Positions 8,137-16,899 of a stretch of 64,000 nucleotides of DNA are shown here, one piece after another. Position 1 is the stretch's first letter. Each line of letters begins with the position of its first letter. Source of the DNA: JADKAV01 sp041393775 (GTDB lineage Bacteria; Actinomycetota; Actinomycetes; S36-B12; UBA10799); assembly GCA_041393775.1 (NCBI GenBank), contig JAWKJM010000007.1:174200-238199 (forward strand). Direction: 5' to 3'. A program made the translations under genes and the position numbers. The notes below the pieces were generated by a model. It was not told the DNA's origin. It did no database searches and saw only the letters and a program-made list of their open reading frames with translations.

Positions 8137-9198
8137 ATGAAGCGAGTGGTGGGTCTGATCCTGCTGGCGCTGGGTGTGGCAATGCTTGTGCTTGCTCCTT
8201 TGCTCAGGTTTTATGTCTTGCCGAGCGCGGCCAAGACACCCGTGGACCAGTATTCGGAGTCGACCTCGAATGTGGTCTTCGAGCAGAAGCTGAACCCGCA
8301 GAAGGTCGCTGAGGGGGACAAGGACCCCTACGACCGCAACGTGGAGGCCACGCAGTTCGTCTATGTCCGTGGTGACGTGCCCGCTGCCGAGCAGCCCGAG
8401 GCGAAGTCACAGGACCTGGGGGTCTTCGACTACTTCCAGCGGGTCACCGACAACGCCACGGGCGACTTGATCGACGCGAGCACGGCGCGGTACGCCTTCA
8501 ACCGGGTCTCTTCCGAGCTCGTGGACTGCTGCGGGGCCAGCGTCAACGATGAGCCAGCCAACATGTCCGGTTCGATCCTTCCGGTGAAGTTCCCCTTCGA
8601 CGTCCAGCAGCAGGACTACCAGGTCTTCAACACGAGTATTTTGAGCGGCGCCACGTTCAGCTACCAGGGACAGGAGGAGAAGTTCGGCATCAACACGTAC
8701 GTGTTCAAGAACGAGGTACCCCCGACGAAGGTGGGGACCCTCGAGGTGCCGACGGCCGCGCTCCCCGACGAGAAGGCAAGCGCTGAGGGCAACACGGTCC
8801 TCGACGAGATGTACTCCGTGGTCAACACCTACTGGGTGGACCCGGTGACCGGTCAGATCGTGGCGGGAGAATCCACTGAGGACTCCACGTTCGACCTCGA
8901 CGGCGTTGTGCAACTGGTCAAGGCCAAGTACACCGGCACCAACGGGACTCAGGAGGGCGCCGACGACATCGCCGCCCAGGCGAACCAGATCAAGATGGTG
9001 GGCAGCACGGCTCCGCTGGTGCTGCTCGTGCTCGGCATCATCCTGCTCGTGATCGGGCTGCTCATGCTGCGCGGCGGCAACGAGAGTGAGGACACCGGTG
9101 AGAAGGACGAGGATCTCGTGCCCGCAGGCAGCGCATCCTCGTCCGACACCGCCACTCAGGTGCTTGACGACGCCGGCAAGGGGCCGGACGACGCGTAG
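8137..9198 (+). CDS. DUF3068 (Rv0227c/PorA-like) membrane protein
   Basis: 353 residues from the ATG at 8137, which has GGAGG 4 nt upstream. An N-terminal helix (VVGLILLALGVAMLVLAPLL) is followed by a long extracytoplasmic domain of about 260 residues and a second helix at about 290-310 (LVLLVLGIILLVIGLLML), then an acidic Ser/Glu/Asp-rich cytoplasmic tail. This two-helix topology is that of DUF3068. The biochemical role is not established. Its neighbours are the acyltransferase and AftD genes, consistent with envelope biogenesis. A strong terminator follows at 9219-9254. Confidence 0.85.
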   Translation: MKRVVGLILLALGVAMLVLAPLLRFYVLPSAAKTPVDQYSESTSNVVFEQKLNPQKVAEGDKDPYDRNVEATQFVYVRGDVPAAEQPEAKSQDLGVFDYFQRVTDNATGDLIDASTARYAFNRVSSELVDCCGASVNDEPANMSGSILPVKFPFDVQQQDYQVFNTSILSGATFSYQGQEEKFGINTYVFKNEVPPTKVGTLEVPTAALPDEKASAEGNTVLDEMYSVVNTYWVDPVTGQIVAGESTEDSTFDLDGVVQLVKAKYTGTNGTQEGADDIAAQANQIKMVGSTAPLVLLVLGIILLVIGLLMLRGGNESEDTGEKDEDLVPAGSASSSDTATQVLDDAGKGPDDA

Positions 9199-9218
9199 TC
9201 GGCTCTCATCCGCGTGAC

Positions 9219-9254
9219 AAGGGGCGGTCGGCCTGCAAGGGCCGGCCGCCCCTT
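9219..9254 (+). terminator. Rho-independent-type hairpin after the DUF3068 gene
   Basis: Arms 9219-9233 and 9240-9254 pair at 14 of 15 positions around a 6-nt loop and are very GC-rich. No T-tract follows, which is common in actinomycetes. Confidence 0.75.
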
Positions 9255-9376
9255 CGCTATGCTGGTCCGGGGCCAGAGCGGCCTCCGCAGCGTCGTGCCG
9301 TGAAACCCGGACCGAGTGGTTCTCACACCCGTGGCTCGCCGTGGTGACCTACGAACAGACCGGCTATTAACACTTC

Positions 9377-10846
9377 ATGACTGAAAACCCCGAGATCTCT
9401 GCTGTACCAACTTCCTCCCCGGCCCACGTGGCCGTCAACGACATCGGCGACACCGAGGCTCTGCTGGCCGCGATCGACGAGACGATCAAGGACTTCAATG
9501 ACGGCGACATCGTCGAAGGCGTCATCGTCAAGGTCGACCGTGACGAGGTCCTCCTCGACATCGGATACAAGACCGAAGGCGTCATCCCCGCCCGCGAACT
9601 GAGCATCAAGCACGACATCGACCCCTCGCAGGTGGTCGAGGTCGGTGACCGGGTCGAGGCCCTGGTCCTTCAGAAAGAGGACAAGGACGGACGGCTGATG
9701 CTGTCCAAGAAGCGTGCCCAGTACGAGCGCGCGTGGGGCGACATCGAGAAGGTCAAGGAAGCCGACGGCGTGGTCACCGGCACTGTGATCGAGGTCGTCA
9801 AGGGCGGTCTGATCGTCGACATCGGACTGCGCGGCTTCCTGCCGGCCTCCCTGGTCGACATGCGCCGGGTCCGTGACCTCCAGCCCTTCGTCGGGCAGGA
9901 ACTCGAGTCCAAGATCATTGAACTGGACAAGAACCGGAACAACGTCGTGCTCTCGCGCCGGGCGTTCCTGGAGCAGACCCAGTCCGTGGTGCGCACCGGC
10001 TTCCTGAACCAGCTCCAGAAGGGTCAGGTCCGCACGGGTGTCGTGTCGAGCATCGTCAACTTCGGTGCGTTCGTGGACCTCGGCGGCGTCGACGGTCTGG
10101 TGCACGTGTCCGAGTTGTCGTGGAAGCACATCGACCATCCGCAGGAAGTCGTCGAGGTCGGCCAAGAGGTCACCGTCGAGGTGCTCGACGTGGACATGGA
10201 CCGCGAGCGCGTGTCGCTGTCGCTGAAGGCTACCCAGGAGGACCCCTGGCAGCACTTCGCGCGTACCCACGCGATTGGCCAGGTCGTGCCGGGACGGGTC
10301 ACCAAACTGGTGCCCTTCGGCTCGTTCGTGCGCGTGGCCGAGGGCATCGAGGGGCTGGTTCACATCTCCGAGTTGGCCGAGCGTCACGTGGAGATCCCGG
10401 AGCAGATCGTGCAGGTCAACGACGAGATCTTCGTGAAGGTGATCGACATCGATCTCGACCGCCGCCGGATCTCGCTGTCGCTGAAGCAGGCCAACGAGGA
10501 CGCCGGCGCGGAGACCACCGACGAGTTTGACCCGTACCTGTACGGGATGCCGGCCTCGTACGACGAGCACGGCGCCTACATCGGGCCGGAGGGTTTCGAC
10601 CCGGTCAGCGGCGAATGGAAGGCCGGTTTCGAGGACCAGCGCACCGAGTGGGAACAGCAGTACCAGGAGGCCTACCAGCGCTGGCAGCAGCACAAGGAGC
10701 AGATCACCGAGGCCAAGAAGGCCGACGAGGAGGCCGAGGCAGGCGGGGACTACACCGCTGCTGCCGCCGAGCCGTCGGGTTCTCTGGACGAGGACGCCAA
10801 CGAGGCCTTGGCCGCATTGCGGGAGAAGTTGCAGAGCGAGGGGTAA
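9377..10846 (+). CDS. rpsA: 30S ribosomal protein S1
   Basis: 489 residues with four S1 (OB-fold) repeats: about 43-115 (GDIVEGVIVKVDRDEVLLDIG), 130-195, 213-285 (GQVRTGVVSSIVNFGAFVDLG) and 300-370 (GQVVPGRVTKLVPFGSFVRV). The C-terminal 110 residues are acidic and Gln/Glu-rich. Four repeats plus a variable tail is the actinobacterial form; E. coli S1 has six. The protein binds mRNA on the 30S subunit. The ATG has no Shine-Dalgarno; TATTAA ends 6 nt before it, so the message may be leaderless. It is monocistronic, with a terminator immediately downstream. Confidence 0.97.
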   Translation: MTENPEISAVPTSSPAHVAVNDIGDTEALLAAIDETIKDFNDGDIVEGVIVKVDRDEVLLDIGYKTEGVIPARELSIKHDIDPSQVVEVGDRVEALVLQKEDKDGRLMLSKKRAQYERAWGDIEKVKEADGVVTGTVIEVVKGGLIVDIGLRGFLPASLVDMRRVRDLQPFVGQELESKIIELDKNRNNVVLSRRAFLEQTQSVVRTGFLNQLQKGQVRTGVVSSIVNFGAFVDLGGVDGLVHVSELSWKHIDHPQEVVEVGQEVTVEVLDVDMDRERVSLSLKATQEDPWQHFARTHAIGQVVPGRVTKLVPFGSFVRVAEGIEGLVHISELAERHVEIPEQIVQVNDEIFVKVIDIDLDRRRISLSLKQANEDAGAETTDEFDPYLYGMPASYDEHGAYIGPEGFDPVSGEWKAGFEDQRTEWEQQYQEAYQRWQQHKEQITEAKKADEEAEAGGDYTAAAAEPSGSLDEDANEALAALREKLQSEG

Positions 10847-10854
10847 GCCGACAT

Positions 10855-10888
10855 GAATGCCGGCAGTCGCGACGGGCTGCCGGCATTC
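10855..10888 (+). terminator. rpsA terminator hairpin
   Basis: Perfect 12-bp arms at 10855-10866 and 10877-10888 (GAATGCCGGCAG and its complement) around a 10-nt loop, 8 nt after the rpsA stop codon. Confidence 0.85.
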
Positions 10889-10907
10889 GTATGCCAGAGT
10901 GTCCTCG

Positions 10908-12788
10908 ATGACCACTGCGGCCAGTGACCTCGGGCTGGATACTGAGCGGACGCAGCCAGGACGTCCGGGCCGGATCCGCTCCTTGGACGGTCTGCGGGCG
11001 GTGGCTGTGCTGGCCGTCATGCTCTTCCACACAGCCTCGGCCCCCCTGGCCGGCGGCTACCTCGGAGTCGACCTCTTCTTCGTCCTGAGCGGCTTCCTCA
11101 TCGCCGGGATCCTTCTGGACGAGTCCCGGACGTCCGGTGGGATCTCGCTCGGAGACTTCTGGCTGCGGCGCGCCCGCAGGCTGGCTCCCGCGCTGCTCGT
11201 GCTGCTGGTCGCGATCTCAGTGGCCCGGATCGCGGTTCCGCACGCCGATGCCGGCACATGGCGTCCGGAGATTCTGGCGGCGCTGACGTACACGACGAAC
11301 TGGTACCAGATCGCCAGCGGATCGGACTACTTCGCGCAGTTCGCGCTGCAGTCCCCGCTATTACACACCTGGTCGTTGGCCATCGAGGAGCAGTTCTATC
11401 TCGCGTTCGCCGTGCTCATGGTTCTGCTGTGCACGCGTCTGACGCGTCGTCGGCTGATGCAGGTGTTGATCGTGCTGGCCCTGGTCTCGGCGGGATGGAT
11501 GGCGCTACGCGCCGGTTCCGACCCCGCGTGGGCCTACTACAGCACTGGGACCAGGGTGCAGGCTCTGCTCGTCGGTGCCGTGCTGGCGATCGCGGTCCGG
11601 TCGCCGTTGTCCAGTGGCGACATCCACTCCCGCGCGCGGCGTACAGCGGGCTGGGTTTCCGGTTCGGCCATCCTGGTGGCGCTGGCCGCACCGATCCCGA
11701 ACGCCGTGATGCTGCGCGGGGGATTCCTGATCGTCGCAGTTCTCGCCTCCGTTCTGATCTGGGCGCTGCTCGGCTCGGGGGTCTTGACGACGGTGCTGTC
11801 GTGGCGGCCACTGGTCGCCCTAGGGGTCATCTCCTACGGCGTCTACCTGTGGCACTGGCCCATCTTCCTCATGTTGGGAACGGATCGGGAGGGCAGCCTC
11901 GCGATGCAATTCTGGGCGATCGTGCTGACCGTGGCGGTGGCGTCGCTGTCCTACGTGCTGGTCGAGAAGCCCCTACGCATCGGGCGGTTCACCGAATGGC
12001 CCGCCCATCGCCAGTGGGGTGTGTACGCCATCGCGGCGGCGGTGGTGGCGGCTTCCACCCTCCTCCCCGCGCGAACGCCTGCGTCGGATTCGCAGATCAC
12101 CTGGCCACAGGCCTCCGAGGTTCCGCAGCGGATCATGGTGGGAGGAGACTCCACTGTGCTCGCCTTGTGGAAGCACTTCCCCCACGACGAGTACCCGGAC
12201 GCGGTCGTGGACGGACCGCTTTCGCTGGGATGCGGCATCGTGGACGTGCCGTACGTGCGTCAGGCAGTGGTGCAGGACCCGGAGAAGTGCAAGAACTGGC
12301 GGGATGTCTGGCGCCAGAAGGTCGCCGAGATGTCCCCGGACGTGGCGGTGATCGGCAGTACTGTCTGGGACTCGTTCGACCGGTCGATCGCAGGTGCGAC
12401 GTATGCCCCGGGCACTGCCGAGTTCGACCGCGCCTTCCTCGACGGCTTCCGGCAGGCGATCGACATCGCCGGGAGTTCCGGACGGATCCCCGTGTACGTC
12501 ATGGGACAGCCGTGCATGGCCGGCGAGGTCGATGAGATCCTCAACGACCCGCAGAGATCCGCAAAGATCGATGCCCTCATCAGGTCGGAGGTGAGTGCCA
12601 TGCCGAACACCCACTTCATCGACACCCGTGCATTCACGTGCACGTCCGATGGGACGGCGGTGGACGCCGCGGGCGCCGAGCCGCTGCGGGAGGACGGGGT
12701 GCACTGGGGTCAGCACGGTGCGGACGTCTTCTGGTCGACCGCCCTTTCGCAGATCGTCGCCGATCGCGGGGGCACGACCGGCGAATGA
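10908..12788 (+). CDS. Membrane O-acyltransferase fused to an SGNH domain
   Basis: 626 residues from the ATG at 10908. The first 370 residues are an acyltransferase 3 (OafA/YrhL) domain: LDGLRAVAVLAVMLFHT, then GVDLFFVLSGFLIAGILL and HTWSLAIEEQFYL, with about ten helices. After a linker the last 220 residues form an extracytoplasmic SGNH domain, with the block I serine in VGGDSTVLA and the Asp-x-x-His pair in EDGVHWGQHG. Such fusions O-acetylate surface polysaccharide or peptidoglycan. An upstream in-frame Met at 10857 lies inside the rpsA terminator and is rejected. CAGAGT sits 7 nt before the ATG. A paralogue lies at 18717-20732. Confidence 0.9.
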   Translation: MTTAASDLGLDTERTQPGRPGRIRSLDGLRAVAVLAVMLFHTASAPLAGGYLGVDLFFVLSGFLIAGILLDESRTSGGISLGDFWLRRARRLAPALLVLLVAISVARIAVPHADAGTWRPEILAALTYTTNWYQIASGSDYFAQFALQSPLLHTWSLAIEEQFYLAFAVLMVLLCTRLTRRRLMQVLIVLALVSAGWMALRAGSDPAWAYYSTGTRVQALLVGAVLAIAVRSPLSSGDIHSRARRTAGWVSGSAILVALAAPIPNAVMLRGGFLIVAVLASVLIWALLGSGVLTTVLSWRPLVALGVISYGVYLWHWPIFLMLGTDREGSLAMQFWAIVLTVAVASLSYVLVEKPLRIGRFTEWPAHRQWGVYAIAAAVVAASTLLPARTPASDSQITWPQASEVPQRIMVGGDSTVLALWKHFPHDEYPDAVVDGPLSLGCGIVDVPYVRQAVVQDPEKCKNWRDVWRQKVAEMSPDVAVIGSTVWDSFDRSIAGATYAPGTAEFDRAFLDGFRQAIDIAGSSGRIPVYVMGQPCMAGEVDEILNDPQRSAKIDALIRSEVSAMPNTHFIDTRAFTCTSDGTAVDAAGAEPLREDGVHWGQHGADVFWSTALSQIVADRGGTTGE

Positions 12789-13162
12789 CGGCTCCCCGAG
12801 CCAGCGCGGTTGTTGAGCAAGAGGGAGGTTGACCGCCGCCCTCCATCCTCTGGCCAACACCTGAAGTCCAGTTCCCATGTCGGCCACCAGATGGAGGAAT
12901 TCTGGGCGATTTGTCCCAGAAGTCCCACAGCAGCCCTCCATCTCGTGGCTGCCGGTGAGGATGTCGGCCACGAGATGGAGGCGAACGGGCCGTGGTGGCT
13001 CGGGTGGACCCACCCGGGCCACGTGGGAGTCGGACTTCGACCGAACCAGATGATGACACGATCCGCGTGGGGGACGCTCTGTCCTGCCCTGCGACGTCCG
13101 AACGAACTGATACGGTCGGGACATTGCCCGGAACATCCGACGAGGACCTGGGGGAGGAAGAG
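12789..13162. other. 374-nt intergenic region with repeat A copy 2
   Basis: No supported gene. It holds the double hairpin at 12840-12981 and a possible -10 element TACGGT at 13111-13116 ahead of the small membrane protein gene. Open frames here run through the repeat and are not credible. Confidence 0.6.
12840..12981. repeat. Intergenic repeat family A, copy 2 (double hairpin)
   Basis: First hairpin arms 12840-12855 and 12882-12897 (13 of 16 pair). Second hairpin arms 12935-12949 and 12967-12981 (CCTCCATCTCGTGGC and complement, perfect). GGGCGATTTGTCC lies between them, as in the copy at 244-385. The second hairpin differs from copy 1 at its core (CTCGTGG against CTGCTGG) on both arms, which looks like compensatory change preserving pairing. 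Confidence 0.85.
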
Positions 13163-13393
13163 ATGCACTCTGTGGTCGCTTATATCGACGCGGGCACGGG
13201 TTCGTACCTGCTCACGGCCATTGCTGGTGGCTTCGCCGCCATCTGGTTCTTCCTGCGTGGCAAGCTGGACCGCCTGCTTGGCCGCACCCGCAAGGAGGGT
13301 CCGGTGGACGAGGAGGGCGTGTCCGCGGCGAAGCCGGCCGGCGAGGCAACGTCGCGCACGGCAACTGAGACGCCCCCGCCGAAGCCCGAGTGA
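13163..13393 (+). CDS. Small single-pass membrane protein with a YIDAGTGS motif
   Basis: 76 residues. The ATG is preceded by GGGGAGGAAG at 13151-13160; a longer upstream frame has no such site. It begins MHSVVAYIDAGTGSYLLTAI, continues into one transmembrane helix ending WFFLRGKL, and has a 40-residue polar Pro/Thr/Glu-rich tail. Short proteins with a YIDPGTGS-type motif before a helix are commonly encoded in bacterial surface-glycan clusters; their role is unknown. Here the gene overlaps the following methyltransferase by GTGA, so it probably belongs to the same operon as the sulfatase-like gene. Confidence 0.8.
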   Translation: MHSVVAYIDAGTGSYLLTAIAGGFAAIWFFLRGKLDRLLGRTRKEGPVDEEGVSAAKPAGEATSRTATETPPPKPE

Positions 13394-14832
13394 CTGCGGG
13401 GTCGGGCAGTTACCGCGACCCGGAGAACGCTGCCGTCGCCCTCGGCGACCGTTGGTATCGCGTGGCCGGACCCGCATCCGCAGGCGCCCTCTCACGGTTG
13501 CGTGACTCGGAGGTCTATGAATCGCTGGTGGCCGACGGGTCGCTCGTCCGCTTCGAGGAGTCGGCTCCGGACACGGCGCACAAGGTGCTGGAGGCCCATG
13601 CTCGCAATGGCGGACGCTCCGCGCCGGGTGGTTCACGGGTGTTCGATGTGGAATCCGTGGGCAGCATCACCTACCCCTGGGAATGGCCGGATGCCCTTCT
13701 GCGTTCGGCAGGTCTGCACACGCTCGACGTGCGAGACCGCCTGCTGGCTGTCGGGCTGGATCTCAAGGACGCCTCGGCGTTCAATGTCCAATTCCGGGGG
13801 ATGCAACCGGTGTTCATGGATGTCGGATCGGTCGAGGAATGGCGCCCCAACCCCTCGTGGAACGCGACCCGTCAGTACGTCGAGCATTTCATCAACCCGT
13901 TGGCAGTGGGTTCCGGTAAGACTCTGACGGCTGCCGACGCCTGGGAGTTGTCCCGTCGCAAAGGGCTGCGATCGGACGTCGCCCGGGCCATGATGCCTCG
14001 CCGCCAGCGGTGGCGGCCATCCCTCTGGGTGCTGCAGGCGTCCACGCGACCCGTTGCCGGCCATGCGCCGGTCGAGACGAAATACGCCGAGCAGGCCCGC
14101 CAACACCCCGAGCGCGCGCTGAGGGCCACCCGCTCACTGACGGGCCGCCTGCGCAAGCAGACCGTCGCCGTATCGGGCGGATCCCATTCCTCCACGTGGA
14201 GCGACTACGGTGACCGTGCCCACTACACGTCCGAGGAACTGCTGCGCAAACTGGAACTCTCTGTCGAGTTCGTCAACGAAGATGCCCGGAGCGGCCTCGT
14301 CCTCGACATCGGCGGCAACGACGGCTTGGTGGCCGCAGAACTGGTCGAGAAGGCAGACGCCACCGTACTCGTACTGGACCCCGATGCGGGGGCCCTCGAT
14401 GTCCTTAGCCAGCGCATCGCGGGAGAACCCGCTCTGCGCCGTCGGATAACCCCCGTCCAGGCAGATGTCACCAACCTCACTCCGGCTTCCGGATTGCTCG
14501 ATACCGAGTTCGCTGCATTCACGCAGCGCATGGCTCCGACGGCCGTTCTGTGTCAGGCCGTCCTCCACCACATCGTCATCACACAAGGCGTGCCCATGAG
14601 GCTGGCGGTCCAAGCCCTGGCCAGGTTCCGGGCGCCACTGCTCGTGGAGTTCGCGACCGACGAGGACGACAAGGCTGCGCTGCTCCTGCGCCAGATCCCC
14701 AATTGGAGCGGGGACTACTCCACACCGGCGCTGCTCGAGGCGCTCGAGGTTCACTTTCACGATGTTGCGGTTGTGGGGCGGACCTCGTCGACGAGGGTCG
14801 TCGTGTCGACGGGGCGTCCGAGGTCCGGATGA
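13390..14832 (+). CDS. SAM-dependent methyltransferase, two-part, surface-glycan type
   Basis: 480 residues. The C-terminal half (about residues 280-470) is a class I methyltransferase: LVLDIGGNDGLVAAELVEKA is motif I, VLVLDPDAGALD supplies the acidic ribose-binding residue, and AVLCQAVLHHIVITQG is a later conserved stretch. The N-terminal 200 residues resemble the extra domain of NoeA-like nodulation or glycan methyltransferases (FNVQFRGMQPVFMDVGS). The GTG start overlaps the preceding stop codon as GTGA. The next gene overlaps it by ATGA. The substrate is not known; co-transcription with a sulfatase-like membrane enzyme suggests a surface polysaccharide. Confidence 0.75.
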   Translation: MTAGSGSYRDPENAAVALGDRWYRVAGPASAGALSRLRDSEVYESLVADGSLVRFEESAPDTAHKVLEAHARNGGRSAPGGSRVFDVESVGSITYPWEWPDALLRSAGLHTLDVRDRLLAVGLDLKDASAFNVQFRGMQPVFMDVGSVEEWRPNPSWNATRQYVEHFINPLAVGSGKTLTAADAWELSRRKGLRSDVARAMMPRRQRWRPSLWVLQASTRPVAGHAPVETKYAEQARQHPERALRATRSLTGRLRKQTVAVSGGSHSSTWSDYGDRAHYTSEELLRKLELSVEFVNEDARSGLVLDIGGNDGLVAAELVEKADATVLVLDPDAGALDVLSQRIAGEPALRRRITPVQADVTNLTPASGLLDTEFAAFTQRMAPTAVLCQAVLHHIVITQGVPMRLAVQALARFRAPLLVEFATDEDDKAALLLRQIPNWSGDYSTPALLEALEVHFHDVAVVGRTSSTRVVVSTGRPRSG

Positions 14833-16796
14833 AGGATCGGCTCCGTCAGCTCCTCGGTGAGCGGCGCAACTGTTCCCCGCTCGAGATCGCGGCGTGGATC
14901 GTATCCCTGCTGCTCCTGACCACTGTGGTCAGGACGAACGAGGTTCTGGCCGCCGACTCCTTCTTCTTCGTCGCGCACGGCACCTCCCCGAGAGTGCTCA
15001 TCCTGCTCTGGATCGCTGTCATCGTCGTGGTGCTGTTCCTGCTGACGGCTGTGGTATTCGCCAGCGCGAAGTTCCTTCCGCCGTGGGCCTTCGACGCCGT
15101 CGCCTCCGGTCTTACCTTCCTCGCAGCGGCGTTCCTGCTCGGAAATGCCTTCGGCTGGTTGATCGGCATCGTGGCCGGCGCGGTGTTCACGCTGGTCGCA
15201 CGGCGGATCATCTTCGGCAAGGTCCTGCTGGTGATCGCGGCGGTGACCGCGATGTTCCCGCTGTTCACGGCGGGCGCGACGAGCGGCAACGAGTTCGCGG
15301 CCCGCCAGGTCGACTACGGTGCCACCCAGAACCGGCCCAGCGTCCTGTGGATCCTGCCGGACCGGGCCCAGTACCAGATGTTCTTCGATGCCAAAGGCCG
15401 GGTCCGGCCCGAGTTCCCGAACCTGCGGAAGTTGCAGCAGACGTCCACGACGTACACGCGCGCCTACTCGACCGCGAACGGCACGGAGTTGTCGGTTCCT
15501 TCCATGCTCAATGGTGTCGCAAAGATTCCCCTTGAATCCGAGAAGACGCAGGAACTACAGCGGTCTCCTGGACTCGCTTCCTGGCTGGCACCCGTATACG
15601 ACGTGGTCGTCGACTCCCCGGTCTTCACCGATCTGTGCACCTCGTCACAGTGCTCCCAATCCAGGCTCCAGGACGACTCGGCGACGAAGCGTCTCGGCTT
15701 GTTCATCGCCGATGTGACCGCGGTGGCCGGTAACACGATGAACCCGGCGATCGCCTCCAAGTTCCCCCCTTTGGAAGGCCGCTGGCGCGGCTTCTGGCAG
15801 TCACAACCCACGGCCACGCAACAGACCGCCGGACCGCAGACCTGGGTTACCGGGCTCGGAGGTGGACAACCTCCCGAATTCGTCCTCTGGCACACCCTTG
15901 CGACCCACGACCCGTACGACCGTGATTTCGAGGGCAAGACGTTGTTCGACACATGGCTGCCCGCCGAGGTGAGCACTTGGTACAACCCGAACGGATCCAC
16001 TCCGACGGAACTGTCCGAGCGCCTCAACCGCCGCCTCTACCTTGCCGGCGGAGTGGACTTCGACCGTCAACTCGGTGACGTAATGGACCGGCTGGAATCC
16101 GAGGGCAGGCTGGACCAGACCATGGTGATCATCAACAGCGACCACGGACGCGCGTTCACACGAACCGGCGACAGCCGGATCGGCGACGATCCGACCATGG
16201 TCTGGAACGAGGTCGCACACGTGCCGCTACTCGTGAAGTACGCGGGACAGTCCGCGCCGGAGCGGGTGACGGAACCACGGTCCACCGCCCAGATCGCCAA
16301 GACCATCCTGGACGCGGCCGGGGTGGCCGTGGAGGACGGACCGGCGCTGGCGCCAGACCTCGCAAGTCCACCCGCGGAGGGGCCCTACTTCGTAGTGGAT
16401 CTCGGACGCGAACAGCCCCAGTTGGAGCAGATGCCCGCCGCACTGCCCACCATCGACGGCTGGAAGCAGCAGGATCTGGACGCAGTCGGCGCTGACTTCC
16501 CCCTGGCGCTGACAGATCCCGATCTCATCCCGGGCGAGCCACTGGGTGGCGGGTGGAACCAGTTCACCCCGAGCCGGCTCGCGCCCGTGGAAGGGGATTC
16601 CTTGCTGCAGTTGCTGGGCATTCGGGACAGGGCGGGCCAGTGCACCACTGACCGCCGCGCGGTCGTGACTCTCCGGGGGGTGCTGGTGGCCCAAGTGGTG
16701 TGGGACGAGACTGCCCAGGCGCCGGAGGTCGGCACTCGCGGCTGGGCGGTGCTTCCGAAAGCGGACAGCAGTGAGTACTCCTTCTGGTGCAGCTGA
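14829..16796 (+). CDS. Membrane-anchored sulfatase/phosphotransferase-like protein (alkaline phosphatase superfamily)
   Basis: 655 residues from the ATG that overlaps the previous stop. About five helices occupy the first 155 residues, followed by an extracytoplasmic catalytic domain. ANGTELSVPSMLNG contains a Thr/Ser candidate nucleophile. LWHTLATHDPYD and MVIINSDHGRAFTRTGDSRI carry the Asp-His metal ligands typical of the superfamily, and NEVAHVPLLVKY supplies a later His. The CxPxR motif of true sulfatases is absent, so lipoteichoic acid synthase-like phosphoglycerol or phosphoethanolamine transfer is as likely as sulfate hydrolysis. It would act on the outer face of the membrane on a surface glycan. 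Confidence 0.75.
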   Translation: MKDRLRQLLGERRNCSPLEIAAWIVSLLLLTTVVRTNEVLAADSFFFVAHGTSPRVLILLWIAVIVVVLFLLTAVVFASAKFLPPWAFDAVASGLTFLAAAFLLGNAFGWLIGIVAGAVFTLVARRIIFGKVLLVIAAVTAMFPLFTAGATSGNEFAARQVDYGATQNRPSVLWILPDRAQYQMFFDAKGRVRPEFPNLRKLQQTSTTYTRAYSTANGTELSVPSMLNGVAKIPLESEKTQELQRSPGLASWLAPVYDVVVDSPVFTDLCTSSQCSQSRLQDDSATKRLGLFIADVTAVAGNTMNPAIASKFPPLEGRWRGFWQSQPTATQQTAGPQTWVTGLGGGQPPEFVLWHTLATHDPYDRDFEGKTLFDTWLPAEVSTWYNPNGSTPTELSERLNRRLYLAGGVDFDRQLGDVMDRLESEGRLDQTMVIINSDHGRAFTRTGDSRIGDDPTMVWNEVAHVPLLVKYAGQSAPERVTEPRSTAQIAKTILDAAGVAVEDGPALAPDLASPPAEGPYFVVDLGREQPQLEQMPAALPTIDGWKQQDLDAVGADFPLALTDPDLIPGEPLGGGWNQFTPSRLAPVEGDSLLQLLGIRDRAGQCTTDRRAVVTLRGVLVAQVVWDETAQAPEVGTRGWAVLPKADSSEYSFWCS

Positions 16797-16887
16797 GCCA
16801 GGCGGGCGCAGAGAGGCCCAGGCGGGAAGTCCGCGGACGGCAGCCGGATGATGGTCACGCGGCGGCCGATGCCGGGGCTGGCATCGG

Positions 16888-16893
16888 TACGGT
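16888..16893 (+). promoter_or_regulatory. Candidate -10 element, leaderless start of the GT-C-like gene
   Basis: TACGGT, then 6 nt, then the ATG at 16900. No ribosome binding site is visible. Confidence 0.45.
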
Positions 16894-16899
16894 GCTGAC

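Noticed and set aside
9323..11032. 569-codon open frame antisense to rpsA
   Set aside because: It mirrors the rpsA codon pattern, is low in hydrophobic residues, has no ribosome binding site and covers a certain gene and its terminator.
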